Source: Planctomycetota bacterium (GTDB lineage: Bacteria; Planctomycetota; UBA8742; UBA2392). From it: a stretch of 64,000 bases of DNA. Under the pieces are notes generated by a model. The model was not told the origin of the DNA and did no database searches. It saw only the letters and a list, made by a program, of their open reading frames with translations. This document shows positions 34,959-45,640 of the stretch, one piece after another; within the stretch, counting starts at the first letter, position 1, and every line of letters starts with the position of its first letter. Where the stretch lies: contig JAMQHL010000006.1 in assembly GCA_025993795.1 (NCBI GenBank), positions 62,001-126,000 on the forward strand, in the 5' to 3' direction. Both the position numbers and the translations under genes were made by a program.

Positions 34959-36635
34959 TCAACAGGGGATCTCAGCGTTCTTGCGGGCGTAGAACCACCA
35001 GTTAACCGCCAGGCAGCTCGCGTAGTACCCGGCGAATCCGTAGAGCGCGTACTCCGGCGTGCCGGCCTGGATTTGAGTGCCGATGACCTTGGGGATGAGG
35101 TAAGCGCCGTATGCGGCGATGGCCGACGTGAAACCCAGCACCGGCCCGGCGAGCTCTTTGGTGAAGATGATCGGGATCATGCGAAAGGTGGAGCCGTTGC
35201 CAATGCCCGTCGTCGCGAACAGCAGGATGAACGTGAGGAGAAAGGGGACGAAGTAGGTCTCGGGCGTGGAAGTGTTGCGGGCCTGATAAGTGAAGTAGCC
35301 CGCAGCAATCGTGGCAGCCACCATGATCCAGGTGTCCCACTGGGTCACTCTTGCGCCGCCCCACTTGTCCGCCAGCCATCCGCCAATCGGCCGAAGTAGC
35401 GCGCCGACACCAGCCCCGAGGAAGATGAAATTGGCTGTTATCGGCGCGTTGGGGTTGGCAATCGCCTGCGCCAGCGGGTTGCCGGCCGCATCCACGTAGA
35501 CCTTGCCGAACACCTGGTCGATCAACACCGGGAATGCGCTGGCATACCCGATGAACGAACCGAACGTCATGACGTACAGCCACGTCATCACCCAGTTGTG
35601 CTTCTTCTTGAAGATCACGAACTGGCCCTTCAAGTTGTCGCGGGTGGCCTTGGGCGTCAGATAGCGCATCAGAAGCAGCGTCGGCACGACTGCCATCGGC
35701 ACCATGAAGAACGTCCAGATCAGCTCGTTGATGGGCCCGTTGGACGTGAAGGTGGGCAGTACGTCGCTGAACTTCTGAAGCATCAACAGCCCCACGCCCG
35801 CCGCGCCGCCCAGAAAACCAAGGGTGCTCAGCCACAGAAACTTGGCGACGGCAATCGGTGTTGACCCGGCAGCCTTCTGGTGCTGCGGCAAGTTATTCAT
35901 CACGAGGTACGCGACAATCGTCAGGAAAGCCAGAATCGGTACCCAAAACAGGCCGGAGTTCTGTACCCAGAGCTGTTTTTCAGCGGCGTTCTGGATGAAA
36001 ACCTGGGGGTCACCACCCAGACTGCCGAACAACGGGAACGTAATGATCCAGGGAATCACGAACTGCATCACGCTGACGCCCAGATTGCCGATCCCGGCGT
36101 TCAGGCCCAATGCGATACCCTGCATGCGCTTTGGAAAAAAGAAGCTGATGTTGGACATGGAAGACGCGAACGCGCCGCCACCCACGCCGGATAGCGCGGC
36201 GTAGATCACCAGCAGCCAGAACGGCGTATTGGGGTCCTGTAGCGCGAGCCCGGCGCCAAGCGCCGGTATCATCAGCAGGATGGTGGTCATGAACTTGGCG
36301 CACCGGCCGCCTGTGATCGCCACCATGAACGAGTTGGGTATGCGCATCGTCGCGCCGACCAAGCCTGCCACGGCTGGCAGTGTCAGCAGCAGGGCCGCGT
36401 AGCTATCGCCTTCGTATGGCTGGCCGTTGTTCCCGAACGTGAAGTTGAACAACTCCGGATTGCCGGCGTGAATACTGATCAGGTACTTCGCGATCATTCC
36501 CCAATAAATCCAGATCGCGAAGCCGCACAGCAGGTTGGGGATCGACACTACCAGGTTTCGAAAGGCAATCACTTTGCCGGTCGAGTTCCAGAACGCTTCG
36601 TCTTCGACTTCCCACGTTTCTGGCGTGCGTGCCAT
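34959..36635 (-). CDS. narK2: Nitrate/nitrite transporter, NarK2 type
   Basis: A 558-residue major facilitator of the nitrate/nitrite porter family with 12 predicted membrane segments. Both family signatures are present: GGGAFASSMSNISFFFPKR in the first half and TGIGNGSTFRMIPIIF in the second. Arg residues in TMs 2 and 8 that bind the anion are in TMRIPNSF and GALLRPIGGWLAD. NarK2-type proteins exchange nitrate for nitrite. The start has AGAGGG upstream. The narK1-type gene ends 42 bases before it; in Paracoccus the two are one fused protein in the same order. Confidence 0.93.
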   Translation of the reverse strand: MARTPETWEVEDEAFWNSTGKVIAFRNLVVSIPNLLCGFAIWIYWGMIAKYLISIHAGNPELFNFTFGNNGQPYEGDSYAALLLTLPAVAGLVGATMRIPNSFMVAITGGRCAKFMTTILLMIPALGAGLALQDPNTPFWLLVIYAALSGVGGGAFASSMSNISFFFPKRMQGIALGLNAGIGNLGVSVMQFVIPWIITFPLFGSLGGDPQVFIQNAAEKQLWVQNSGLFWVPILAFLTIVAYLVMNNLPQHQKAAGSTPIAVAKFLWLSTLGFLGGAAGVGLLMLQKFSDVLPTFTSNGPINELIWTFFMVPMAVVPTLLLMRYLTPKATRDNLKGQFVIFKKKHNWVMTWLYVMTFGSFIGYASAFPVLIDQVFGKVYVDAAGNPLAQAIANPNAPITANFIFLGAGVGALLRPIGGWLADKWGGARVTQWDTWIMVAATIAAGYFTYQARNTSTPETYFVPFLLTFILLFATTGIGNGSTFRMIPIIFTKELAGPVLGFTSAIAAYGAYLIPKVIGTQIQAGTPEYALYGFAGYYASCLAVNWWFYARKNAEIPC

Positions 36636-36677
36636 GCTGTGCCCTCTTTCACCTGCCTGCGTCGGCAGGAGCCGAAA

Positions 36678-38195
36678 TCATGCTGAGCCCAGGGCGGGCT
36701 CGTCCAGGTCTTCTATTTGCCGCGCCAGTTCGGGGGCGCGCTTCCGCATCATCTTCCGAACTGCGGCATGCATCCACATCAGGCAGACGGCGACCAGCAC
36801 CACAAAGAACATCCAGCAGGTCGTCCACAACCCGGTGGCCCTGAGCAGGTAGCCGAAGATGATAGGGCAGATAAAGCCGCCCAAGCCGCCGAGCACCCCG
36901 ACGATTCCCCCAACCACACCAACGTCTTTTGGGAAGTAGTCTGGGATATGCTTGTAGACGGCGGCTTTACCGATACCCATCGCGATGCCAACAACGAACG
37001 CGAGGAAGGTGAAGACCCATACATTGGCCTGGAAGTAGATCTGCGTGACGCCGCGAGCAACCAGCTCTTTCTTTACCACCTCGTCGCCGACACGGACGAC
37101 CGGCTCTTGCCAGGACGTGGACTTCGGCAGGACAAACGTAGCTTCCTCTTCGAAACCGACGATCTCATCCTCCGCGCGGTGCTTCAGGCTGTAGGTCGTG
37201 CCCGAGACCACGACTTCATCCGGCGTCACGCTTTCCACGGTGCCGCCGCTCGTGGCCATGATCCCCTCGCCGGGAGACTGGATGATCATGCGCGGCACGA
37301 CCAGGAGCAGACACGCAAGCAGCGAGATCCCGAGTACCCAGTACATGACGGTCCGCGCGCCCCACTTGTCGGACATCCATCCGCCGAGCGCGCGGATAAC
37401 CCCCGAGGGAAAACTGAAGATCGCGGCCATGAACCCGGCCATGGCAACGGACATCGTGTAGGCGTTCACATAGTAAGGAATCAACCATTGCGCCAGCGCC
37501 ACGAAGCCGCCGAACACGAAGAAGTAGTAAAGCCCGAACCGCCACACCCGGATGTGCTTGAGCGGCTCCAGGCGTGCGAGAATGCTCTTACGGTTTCCGA
37601 GGTCCACCTTCTTGGGGTGCGTCGTGAGCCAGAACACCACGGCCGTCACGACCAGCACTCCGGCGTAAATCTTGGGAAGTGTGCGCCAGCCCTCAAGCTG
37701 CGTACCGCCGTCAGTCAGCCAGCGCAGCACCCAAGGCGCACCCAGGCTTGTCAGCGCGGCCCCGGCGTTGCCGGCCCCGAAAACCCCCAGGGCCGTTCCC
37801 TGCCACTTCTTCTCAAACCACACGGAGGTATAGGCGATACCGGCGGCAAAGGACGCCCCCGTCAGACCGAACCCCAGTCCGGCCAGCAGGAATTCCATGT
37901 ATGAGTCGGCGTGGCTGACCAGGTACATGGGAATGGCGGCAAGCAGCATCAGCAGAAAGAACACGATCCGGCCGCCGTACTTGTCGCATAGTACGCCGAC
38001 GGGCAGGCGCATGACCGCCCCCGTTAGCACCGGGATGCCGATCAGCGTACCCATCTCCGCCTTGTCCCAGGCGAATACCTTCCGCTCGACCAGGAAAGTG
38101 ATCAGCACGCCGTTCATCATCCAACACGCAAAACAGATGGTGAACGCCAGCGTGTTCATGGACAGGATGGTAAGCGCTTTGCGTTTTTCCTTCAT
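36678..38195 (-). CDS. narK1: Nitrate transporter, NarK1 type with an inserted soluble domain
   Basis: A 505-residue major facilitator transporter related to NarK1/NasA, which import nitrate with protons. Arg residues in MRLPVGVLCDKYGG and the loop IRALGGWMSDKWGA fit the nitrate-porter fold. Residues about 305-385 form an insertion of roughly 80 residues not expected in a 12-helix transporter: beta-rich, hydrophilic (GGTVESVTPDEVVVSGTTYS and onwards) and placed between membrane helices of the second half. The start at ATG 38195 is preferred over a GTG 18 bases upstream. It follows narI by 41 bases in the nar operon. Confidence 0.9.
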   Translation of the reverse strand: MKEKRKALTILSMNTLAFTICFACWMMNGVLITFLVERKVFAWDKAEMGTLIGIPVLTGAVMRLPVGVLCDKYGGRIVFFLLMLLAAIPMYLVSHADSYMEFLLAGLGFGLTGASFAAGIAYTSVWFEKKWQGTALGVFGAGNAGAALTSLGAPWVLRWLTDGGTQLEGWRTLPKIYAGVLVVTAVVFWLTTHPKKVDLGNRKSILARLEPLKHIRVWRFGLYYFFVFGGFVALAQWLIPYYVNAYTMSVAMAGFMAAIFSFPSGVIRALGGWMSDKWGARTVMYWVLGISLLACLLLVVPRMIIQSPGEGIMATSGGTVESVTPDEVVVSGTTYSLKHRAEDEIVGFEEEATFVLPKSTSWQEPVVRVGDEVVKKELVARGVTQIYFQANVWVFTFLAFVVGIAMGIGKAAVYKHIPDYFPKDVGVVGGIVGVLGGLGGFICPIIFGYLLRATGLWTTCWMFFVVLVAVCLMWMHAAVRKMMRKRAPELARQIEDLDEPALGSA

Positions 38196-38236
38196 GCCAA
38201 GTCCGAAGGCCACCCAAGACCGTCAGGCCCCCAGTC

Positions 38237-38959
38237 TCAAGATTTGGTTGTGCGCCGGTCACGATTCCAGATTACCTGCTGGGGGCGTCGCCACATGTAG
38301 GACAACGGCAGTACCAGCATGTGCACCAGGCGGGTGAACGGGAACACGCCGAGGATCACGAACGCACCCACCACATGGAGCTTGATCGCAAACGGCATTT
38401 CCTTGACGGCGGAGATATCCGGGCTGAACTTGAACAGCGACCACAGATACGGCGCCATGATGCCGGCAAACCAGCTCGATCCCCAGCGGTGGAAGAGCGC
38501 GATCCAGATTCCGTCGACAACCTGGATCAGCAGCAGGATCAGGATGACGACGTCCATCTTCGACGTGACAACCCGGATGCGCGAACTCGTGGCGCGGCGA
38601 TGGAGTGCATTGACCAGGCCCACGAGGGCCAGAATCGCAAATATCAGCGCACTCAACTCTATTACGTAGAGGCGCGCCGGTACGCTATTCCACCACAGTA
38701 TCTCTCGCGGGATCAGGAAACCGATCAGGTGCCCGAAAAACAACGCGATGATGCCGAAGTGCCAGGGCGCCGACGCATAGAACAGTTTCTTGTTCTCAAG
38801 GAACTGGGATGAAAGGGACGAGTAGCCGAACTTGGATGACACATATCGGCGGATCGTGGCGTACAGGAACAGCACGATCGCCGCGTACGGCAATCCCACG
38901 AACAGCACGGAATCCAGGTTCGCGAAAAGTGATTCGGATTGGGCCAGTAAGCTAGGCAT
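38237..38959 (-). CDS. narI: Respiratory nitrate reductase gamma subunit NarI
   Basis: A 240-residue integral membrane cytochrome b that oxidises quinol and passes electrons to NarH. Five membrane segments are visible, with haem-ligand His candidates in ASAPWHFGIIALFFGHLIGF and in KLHVVGAFVILGVFPFTRLVHML. The start overlaps the end of narJ by 8 bases. Length matches the family. The N-terminus ends outside, as in other NarI proteins. Confidence 0.95.
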   Translation of the reverse strand: MPSLLAQSESLFANLDSVLFVGLPYAAIVLFLYATIRRYVSSKFGYSSLSSQFLENKKLFYASAPWHFGIIALFFGHLIGFLIPREILWWNSVPARLYVIELSALIFAILALVGLVNALHRRATSSRIRVVTSKMDVVILILLLIQVVDGIWIALFHRWGSSWFAGIMAPYLWSLFKFSPDISAVKEMPFAIKLHVVGAFVILGVFPFTRLVHMLVLPLSYMWRRPQQVIWNRDRRTTKS

Positions 38960-39521
38960 GGCTGCTCACCTCTTCTTCGGGTGCCTGTTCAACAGGCGCG
39001 TAGACGATGCACTCGTAGTGGTCCTGTAGAAACTGATGAAGCGCGATGATGACCCGGCCAAAGCCGGCCCCTGTCTTGTCAAACCCGCCGGACATGTGCC
39101 TGACGGCCGGGAAGATGGCTTCCTGGATCAGCGAAAGCCCGGTTTCTTCATCCAGAGCCGCTGCCAGGTTAAGCATGGTCGGCAGGTGGTCGGCCAATTC
39201 CGTGCCCGTCTCGATGCCGAGTTCATCAGCGGCCTGCTTGGCACGGGCAAGAAACTGCCCGCGCTGGTAGGCCAGCCCGAAGAGGTGGTAACCCACCTCC
39301 AGCGCTACGGACGGGTTGATCTCGAAAGTCTGTGTGTACTTTTCCTGCAGTTCCTTTTGCGTGTGGCCTTGCAGGAACTCCGAGAACGCCCGCAGCCCGA
39401 TCGCGACCTCAGGGTGGTCCGCCAACTCCTCGACAGCCCCAAGCGCGGCCTCCCCTTGTCCGATGTGCGGGTAGCGCAACAACGGTGCGAATAGCGGAAG
39501 TTTGGCTCGTTCTGCGCTCAC
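38952..39521 (-). CDS. narJ: Nitrate reductase maturation chaperone NarJ
   Basis: A 189-residue all-helical protein of the NarJ/TorD-like family (LLRYPH, YTQTFEINPSVALEVGYHLF), which holds NarGH while the Mo cofactor is inserted; it is not part of the final enzyme. The start is the GTG at 39521, one base after the narH stop, with GAGGA 9 bases upstream. An upstream start would overlap narH. It overlaps narI by 8 bases. Confidence 0.92.
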   Translation of the reverse strand: MSAERAKLPLFAPLLRYPHIGQGEAALGAVEELADHPEVAIGLRAFSEFLQGHTQKELQEKYTQTFEINPSVALEVGYHLFGLAYQRGQFLARAKQAADELGIETGTELADHLPTMLNLAAALDEETGLSLIQEAIFPAVRHMSGGFDKTGAGFGRVIIALHQFLQDHYECIVYAPVEQAPEEEVSSHA

Positions 39522-39522
39522 G

Positions 39523-41019
39523 CTACAGTCCTCGTTTCGGAGCTTCGGTGAATCCGAAGCCGACTGACTTCTTGAAGTCCGCCGGGTCCTTGTATGCCTC
39601 AACAGCCATTTCCCGATGCAGCGGCGGAATCACAAACCGCTGAGAGAACGTCGGCAGAGACGTCATCCGGTAGATGGCTTCCGCCTCTTCCTCTGTGGTG
39701 TCTGCGGCGTGCAGCGTCTCGAGCGCGGTTGCCATCTCGATGTCGCCAACGGTTTGCGCGCGCTTGAACACACGCACGGCCATCAGCTTCTTCAACGTGT
39801 ACTTCATCAGGTCGACCTTGCCGACGGAGAAGATGTTGGCCATGTATTCCATGGGAATGCGCATCTCGTCGAACTTGTGGAACACGTCCTCGGGCTTGGT
39901 CTTGTTGCTGTAGATGTTGTTGTCGGTCGAGCCGAGTACGGGCAGCAACGGCGGCACGTAGAACAGCATGGGCATCGTGCGGTACTCGAGGTGCGGTGGC
40001 AGGGCGATCTTCCAGACCTTCACGAACTTGTAGACCGGCGAGCGCTGCGCGTACTCGATGAACTCGTCACTCATGCCGTTCTTCTTTGCCCCCGCGATTA
40101 CTTCGGGGTCGAACGGGTCGAGGATCAGGTCACGCTGGCCTTCAACGATCTTGTCGTCAGGCAGCGCAGCTACCTCTTTGATCCGGTCCGCATCATAGAA
40201 CAGCAGCCCCAGATAACGGATGCGCCCGACGCACGAGTGGAAGCAGGCGGGTGCCTGGCCGGTTTCGAGACGCGGGTAGCACAGCAGGCACTTCTCGGAC
40301 TTGCCGGTAGACCAGTTGAAGTACGTCTTCTTGTACGGACAGGCCGCCACGCAAGAGCGCCAGGCGCGGCACACCTTCTGGTTGATCAGAACAATCCCGT
40401 CCTCGCCGCGCTTGTACAACGCGCCGGAGGGGCAACTCGCCACGCATGCCGGGTTGAGGCAGTGGTTGCAGATACGCGGGAAGTAGAAGAACACAAGCCT
40501 TTCGAGCGCGTTGAGCTGCTGGCGCGTTTCTTCGGGCAGCCCTTTCAGGTTCACGTCGTTGCTGGCGTAGATCGGCGAGCCACCCAGGTCGTCATCCCAG
40601 TTCGGACCGGCCTTGATCTCCATTGGCTCGCCGGTGACCATTGAGACGGCTCGCGCAATCGGCTGGTCGTCGCCGGCGGGGGCGTTGAACAGGTTGTCAT
40701 ACCGATACGTCCATGGCTCGTAGTAGTCGTCCATGGTCGGCATGTGCGGGTGGTGGAAAATGTTCGGCAAATACTTCGCCTTGCTGGTGGACTTCAGCTT
40801 GAGCGAACTACCTTTGACTTCCCAGCCGCCCTTGTACTTGTCCTGGTTCTCCCATTGCGTGGGGTAGCCCGTGCCGGGCTTGGTCTCCACGTTGTTGAAC
40901 CACATGTACTCAGTGCCGCGCCGATCGGTCCAGATGTTCTTGCAGCTGATGCTGCAAGTGTGGCAACCGATGCACTTGTCGAGGTGAAACACCATCGAAA
41001 CTTGGGCTCGAACATCCAT
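39523..41019 (-). CDS. narH: Respiratory nitrate reductase beta subunit NarH
   Basis: A 498-residue iron-sulfur subunit that carries electrons from NarI to NarG on the inner face of the membrane. Four ferredoxin-type Cys groups are seen: CIGCHTCSISCKNIW, CNHCLNPACVASCPSG, CRAWRSCVAACPYKK and CLLCYPRLETGQAPACFHSC. The Trp in CRAWRSC replaces a Cys, as in all NarH, giving one 3Fe-4S cluster. CAGGAAA lies 8 bases before the ATG. The narG stop is 50 bases upstream. Confidence 0.97.
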   Translation of the reverse strand: MDVRAQVSMVFHLDKCIGCHTCSISCKNIWTDRRGTEYMWFNNVETKPGTGYPTQWENQDKYKGGWEVKGSSLKLKSTSKAKYLPNIFHHPHMPTMDDYYEPWTYRYDNLFNAPAGDDQPIARAVSMVTGEPMEIKAGPNWDDDLGGSPIYASNDVNLKGLPEETRQQLNALERLVFFYFPRICNHCLNPACVASCPSGALYKRGEDGIVLINQKVCRAWRSCVAACPYKKTYFNWSTGKSEKCLLCYPRLETGQAPACFHSCVGRIRYLGLLFYDADRIKEVAALPDDKIVEGQRDLILDPFDPEVIAGAKKNGMSDEFIEYAQRSPVYKFVKVWKIALPPHLEYRTMPMLFYVPPLLPVLGSTDNNIYSNKTKPEDVFHKFDEMRIPMEYMANIFSVGKVDLMKYTLKKLMAVRVFKRAQTVGDIEMATALETLHAADTTEEEAEAIYRMTSLPTFSQRFVIPPLHREMAVEAYKDPADFKKSVGFGFTEAPKRGL

Positions 41020-41069
41020 GACGGTTTCCTGTTCTCTACGGACTCAGTTCAATCCCGAACCAGCCGGGG

Positions 41070-44000
41070 CTAGTACTCCAGGGTTGGCAGCTTCCTCACC
41101 ACCACGTGGGTGTCGCGGTTGCAACCCGTCGGCCCCCAGTAGTTGAAGTGGAAAGTGAACTGCCCGTATCCGCCGCAGCACAGGTTCGGCTTTAGCCTTG
41201 TCCGTGTGAGGCTGTTGTGTCCACCTGCCCGGCGGTTTCCGCGCAGCGGGCTCTTGGGAACGTTCAGCGTACGCTCCGGCGAGTGGTAGACGATGCAGAC
41301 GCCAGGCGGAATGCGCGCCGACACCGCAGCCCGCGTAACCATGACGCCGTGGTCGTTGTGAATCTCGACCCAGTCGTTGTCCACAATTCCAAGCTTCTCG
41401 GCATCCTTGTGGTTCATCCAGAACGGCTCACATCCGCGTGACAGCGTCATCATGCGTTCGTTGTCGCCGTACGTGCTGTGGATGTGCCATTTTCCGTGCG
41501 GCGTCAGGTAGTTGAGCCACAGGAACTTGTGGTCCTTGTCGGTGTTGACCAGATCGCCGTAGTCTGCCGGTGCGCACTTCGGCTTGTAGGTCGGCAGATG
41601 CTCGCCGTACTGAAGATACATGTGGTGATCGAGGTAGTAGTGCTGGCGGCCCGTCAGAGTGCGCCAGGGCACGTTGTTCTCGACGTTGTACGTGAATGGC
41701 GAATAGGCGCGACCATCGCTGGGCAGCCCTGACCACATCGCCGAGTTGTGCTGGCGACGGGGCTGCTGCTGAATGTCCATGTATGACATGCTCACGCCGC
41801 GATTGCGCTCAGCGAGGTGCTTCAACGGTATCCCCGTTTTCTCTTCCATTTCGAGGTAACCGCGATAGGCCATTTCTCCGTTGGTGACGCTGGCGAAACC
41901 CAGCACGACGTTGGCGGCTTCTTCCGCGTCCTCGATGCTCGGGTACTTCTCGCCGTCAACCTTCACAACCCGCTTCTTCGGATGTTTCAGGAATTTCTCG
42001 TAAACGTCCGCGCAGTCATAGTGTGTTCCGTGGGCGCCCAGTCCCTTGTCACGCACGAGTGGCCCCAGCGCGATGTACTTCTCGTACAGCTTGCTGTAGT
42101 CGCGCTCGATGATGCTCATCTTGGGCATCGTCTTGCCAGGCACGGCCTCGTCCTTGCCGTTCAGCCAATCCGGGATGTCCACCTGCGCAACTTCGTCCGC
42201 TGAGTCATGTACCAGCGGCGTGGACATCAAGTCTCGGACCGGCTTGGGGAACACCGACTTGGACAGCGCGCCGGTCTTCTTGGAGATCGCCTTGAAGATG
42301 TCCCAGTCGCTCTTGCTTTCCCAGCACGGCGGAACTGCGGCCGACAGCGGGTTCACAAACGCGTGCATGTCTGTTGTGTTGAGGTCGGCCTTTTCATACC
42401 AGGTCGCGGTCGGAAGGATAATGTCGGAATACAGCGCGGAAGTGTCAACGCGGAAGTTGATATCGACCACCAGGTCCATCTTGCCCTGGGGGGCGTTTTC
42501 GTACCACTTCACTTCCTTGACCGAGTCCTTCGCAACCGCCTCACTGGCGATCTCGTTGTGGTGCGTGCCGAGATAGTGCTTCAAGAAGTACTCATGTCCC
42601 TTTGAGCTTGCCATCAGGGCGTTGCCGCGCCAGATGTACCATACCCGCGGCCAGTTCTCCGGCGCGTCCGGATCCTCGACCGAGTAGTGCAGCTTCTTGT
42701 CCTTCAGCTGCTTCACCACGTACTGGATAATCTCTTCCTTCGACTTTGCGCCGCCTGCCTCTGCCTCTGCCGCAAGTTCCAGCGAGTTCCGGTTGTACTG
42801 CGGAAAGAACGGTTGCCAGCCATTGCGGACGGACTTCACGATCACATCCATCGTGTGCCCTTTGGCCAGGCTGCCTTCCGGCTGTTCCTTGGGCACGGTG
42901 TTGTAGTCGGTGAAGTACTTCTCATAGCGCCACTGGTCTGTGTTGACGTAGTGCCAGATCGGCGCCTGCTGCAGGCGGGCACCGGGGTTCCAGTCTCTGG
43001 CAAACGCAATCGCGCTCCAGGGTTCGCCCGGCGCCAGCTTCTCCTGCCCAACATAGTGGGCAAGTCCGCCGCCGTTCTTGCCGATGCACGTGCACAGCAT
43101 CATGCTCACGATTGCAGAGCGATAGATCAGGTTATTGTGGTACCAGTGGTTGATGCCGGCACCGATGATCACCGTGCACTTACCGCCAGTCTTCTCGGCC
43201 GTGGTTGCCCACTCGCGCGCGAACTTGATGACGTTCTGGCGCGAGATGCCGGTGAAGATTTCCTGCCACGCGGGAGTGAACTGTGCGTCCTTGTCGTCGT
43301 AGTTCGCGGCGTAGCCCTTCTCCAGCCCCGGTCGCGCGACTCCGAACTGGGCGAACAGCAGGTCAAACACCGTGGTCACGGCGACGCGTCCCTCGCTGGT
43401 CTCCACATACTTGACCGGTACCTGCCGCGAGACGGTCGTGCCGTTGGGAAAGTCGTCCAACTGGACTTCGACCAGCTCATCCTTGATCTCCAGCATGCTG
43501 AGCGCCGGGTCGATGTCAGCACCGTCTACCCCGTCCTTCAGCAGCAGGTTCCACTGGCCCTTCTTCTTCTGCCAGCGCTGTCCGATGAAACCCATCGGCA
43601 TTCGCGGGCGGCCGGTGGTCTTGTCCCACATCAGGAACTTCCAGTCCCCGTGTTCTTCGTTCTTGTATGGATCGAGGCGGTTGGCGCGCAGGTGCCGGCC
43701 GGGACGCAGGACGTCGCCCTGCTTCTCCAGCTTTACGAGCAGCGGATTGTCAGTGAAACGCTTCTGGTAGTCGAGGAAGTCGTCCACCTGCTTGTCGACG
43801 TACCACTCCTTCAGAATTACGTGGTTCACCGCCTGCCAGAACGCGCCGTCCTGCCCTTGGTGGACAGGGATCCACTCGTCCGCCAGCTTCGAGACCTGCG
43901 CGAAGTCGGGCGTGAAAACAACCAGCTTCGTGCCGTTGTGCTTGGCCTCGGTGACGAAGTGCGCGTCGGGTGTGCGCGTCATGTTGAGGTTCGAACCCAT

Positions 44001-44708
44001 GACCGCGAGCATCTTGGCGTTGTACCAGTCGGCGGACTCGTTCACGTCCGTCTGCTCTCCCCAGATCTCGGGGCTGGCCGGCGGAAGGTCACAGTACCAG
44101 TCGTAGAAACTCAGGTTGACGCCGCCAAACAGCTGGAGAAAGCGCGCGCCGGCGGCATAGCTGAGCATGGACATCGCGGGGATCGGGCTGAAACCAACGA
44201 CACGGTCCGGGCCCCATTTCTTGGCTGTGTACAGATTCGCCCCGGCCATGATCTCGAGAACCGTCTCCCAATTGGTGCGCCGGAAACCTCCCTTTCCACG
44301 GGCCTTCTGGTAGGCCGCGCGAGCCTTGTCGTCCTTCTGGATGGATTCCCAGGCTTTGACGGGGTCACTGTGTGTGGCGATTGCAGCTTCCCACGTATCG
44401 AGCAGCGAACCCCTGATGTACGGGTACTTCACGCGCATGGGGCTGTAGAGGTACCAGCTGTAAGAAATGCCGCGCTGGCAGCCGCGTGGTTCGTAGGGTG
44501 GGATCTCACCCTCGAGCTCAATGTGGTCTGTTGCCTGCATCTCCCACGTTACGACACCCTGCTTCACGTAGATCATCCATGCACAGCTGCCCGTGCAGTT
44601 GACGCCGTGAGTTGAGCGCACAATCCGGTCATGGGCCCAGCGGTTGCGGTAGAACTCTTCCCAGTCCCGGGTCTTCGGGTTGACGATGTCTTGGATCCAG
44701 CTTGTCAT
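41070..44708 (-). CDS. narG: Respiratory nitrate reductase alpha subunit NarG
   Basis: A 1212-residue molybdoenzyme that reduces nitrate to nitrite, close to the usual NarG length of about 1240. The N-terminal FS0 cluster ligands are His34, Cys38, Cys42 and Cys77 ([14 protein letters not shown]). The Mo-ligand Asp lies in the [10 protein letters not shown] segment (203 or 207), and the block [13 protein letters not shown] follows. No twin-arginine signal is present, which fits the cytoplasm-facing Nar type rather than an outward-facing or periplasmic form. It overlaps the upstream cytochrome gene by 4 bases (ATGA). The frame is intact. Confidence 0.98.
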   Translation of the reverse strand: MTSWIQDIVNPKTRDWEEFYRNRWAHDRIVRSTHGVNCTGSCAWMIYVKQGVVTWEMQATDHIELEGEIPPYEPRGCQRGISYSWYLYSPMRVKYPYIRGSLLDTWEAAIATHSDPVKAWESIQKDDKARAAYQKARGKGGFRRTNWETVLEIMAGANLYTAKKWGPDRVVGFSPIPAMSMLSYAAGARFLQLFGGVNLSFYDWYCDLPPASPEIWGEQTDVNESADWYNAKMLAVMGSNLNMTRTPDAHFVTEAKHNGTKLVVFTPDFAQVSKLADEWIPVHQGQDGAFWQAVNHVILKEWYVDKQVDDFLDYQKRFTDNPLLVKLEKQGDVLRPGRHLRANRLDPYKNEEHGDWKFLMWDKTTGRPRMPMGFIGQRWQKKKGQWNLLLKDGVDGADIDPALSMLEIKDELVEVQLDDFPNGTTVSRQVPVKYVETSEGRVAVTTVFDLLFAQFGVARPGLEKGYAANYDDKDAQFTPAWQEIFTGISRQNVIKFAREWATTAEKTGGKCTVIIGAGINHWYHNNLIYRSAIVSMMLCTCIGKNGGGLAHYVGQEKLAPGEPWSAIAFARDWNPGARLQQAPIWHYVNTDQWRYEKYFTDYNTVPKEQPEGSLAKGHTMDVIVKSVRNGWQPFFPQYNRNSLELAAEAEAGGAKSKEEIIQYVVKQLKDKKLHYSVEDPDAPENWPRVWYIWRGNALMASSKGHEYFLKHYLGTHHNEIASEAVAKDSVKEVKWYENAPQGKMDLVVDINFRVDTSALYSDIILPTATWYEKADLNTTDMHAFVNPLSAAVPPCWESKSDWDIFKAISKKTGALSKSVFPKPVRDLMSTPLVHDSADEVAQVDIPDWLNGKDEAVPGKTMPKMSIIERDYSKLYEKYIALGPLVRDKGLGAHGTHYDCADVYEKFLKHPKKRVVKVDGEKYPSIEDAEEAANVVLGFASVTNGEMAYRGYLEMEEKTGIPLKHLAERNRGVSMSYMDIQQQPRRQHNSAMWSGLPSDGRAYSPFTYNVENNVPWRTLTGRQHYYLDHHMYLQYGEHLPTYKPKCAPADYGDLVNTDKDHKFLWLNYLTPHGKWHIHSTYGDNERMMTLSRGCEPFWMNHKDAEKLGIVDNDWVEIHNDHGVMVTRAAVSARIPPGVCIVYHSPERTLNVPKSPLRGNRRAGGHNSLTRTRLKPNLCCGGYGQFTFHFNYWGPTGCNRDTHVVVRKLPTLEY

Positions 44709-45565
44709 GACACTCCTCCCACGAGGCTTTTTCGGACGTTGCGGAAGCGCTTGCTCCAGATTCGGTCGAAGGCAAAGATCAGCAGAGCCGTACCCAGAAG
44801 CGACAGGATCACAAACAGAATCATCATCCCGAGGCTGCCTTCTTCATCTGCTGTGTCGGCGGACACGCTCCCGAGGAACGCGGTAAGTGCGACCACTTCG
44901 TTTTCAGCAAGTGGCTTATCGGCGAAGGCATTCTTCATTACCAAGAACTGCGGATTGGACAACGCCGCATACACGCCGGCGTCGCCACCGTTGCGTTCAT
45001 GCGCCTTGTTCAAGCTCGTGTACTGCCCGCCGACGCTGGAGGCGAGCGACCCGCCGCCGAAGCCTCCGACACCATTGATCGTGTGGCAGGAAACGCAAGG
45101 CGGCCCGCCGTTGACCAGCATTTCTTCACCGGTGAAGTACTTCCGCCCAAGCTCGATGGTTGCTTCGTCCTTTGGAATGGCGATGCTCGGCGCCCCGAAC
45201 TTCTCGCCGGACAGAATGAAGTCGATCAGTTGCTCGATCTCAGCATCCGTCAGCGTTTGCGCCACCATGGCATCGCCGTACTCCTTGCGAAGCGCCACGC
45301 TGTAGTCATCATTTTGCGACTTTGGATCGCGAATAAATGCGGCAAGCCGCTTCCGGTCAGGAACGCGGTCCTTAATCCCCATCAGGTCCGGCCCCACCCT
45401 GCGACCGAAGCCGATCGAGTGGCAAGCCCCGCAAGTCTTGGTCGTGAACAAGTCACGACCGGCAGCAGCACTCTGCGCGGAGCTCGTCCCCGGCAGCGAC
45501 GCAAGGATTGCCCCCGCGATCGAAAGCGTGCAGCACACTAGAAGAACGTATCTCAGCTGTTTCAC
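44705..45565 (-). CDS. Membrane-anchored diheme cytochrome c of the nar operon
   Basis: A 286-residue cytochrome with a signal peptide, two c-type haem sites (Cys45-Cys48-His49 and Cys157-Cys160-His161) and a C-terminal membrane helix (about 247-268) followed by a basic tail on the cytoplasmic side. Met residues after each site could supply the sixth ligand. It is the first gene of the operon and overlaps narG by 4 bases, as in NarC-type nar operons of Thermus and related systems. It may feed electrons to, or take them from, the nitrate reductase. The start is GTG 45565 with AGAGGAG upstream. Confidence 0.88.
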   Translation of the reverse strand: MKQLRYVLLVCCTLSIAGAILASLPGTSSAQSAAAGRDLFTTKTCGACHSIGFGRRVGPDLMGIKDRVPDRKRLAAFIRDPKSQNDDYSVALRKEYGDAMVAQTLTDAEIEQLIDFILSGEKFGAPSIAIPKDEATIELGRKYFTGEEMLVNGGPPCVSCHTINGVGGFGGGSLASSVGGQYTSLNKAHERNGGDAGVYAALSNPQFLVMKNAFADKPLAENEVVALTAFLGSVSADTADEEGSLGMMILFVILSLLGTALLIFAFDRIWSKRFRNVRKSLVGGVS

Positions 45566-45640
45566 AACCGGTCTCCTCTGGGCGGCCGCCTGTACGGCAG
45601 GCGGGTTGAGCCTAATGCGGATGACAGAGTCCTGTTATCT

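Noticed and set aside
42687-44615. A 642-codon open frame on the plus strand opposite narG
   Set aside because: It lies wholly inside an unmistakable narG and its translation has no recognisable motif; long antisense frames are expected in GC-rich codon usage.
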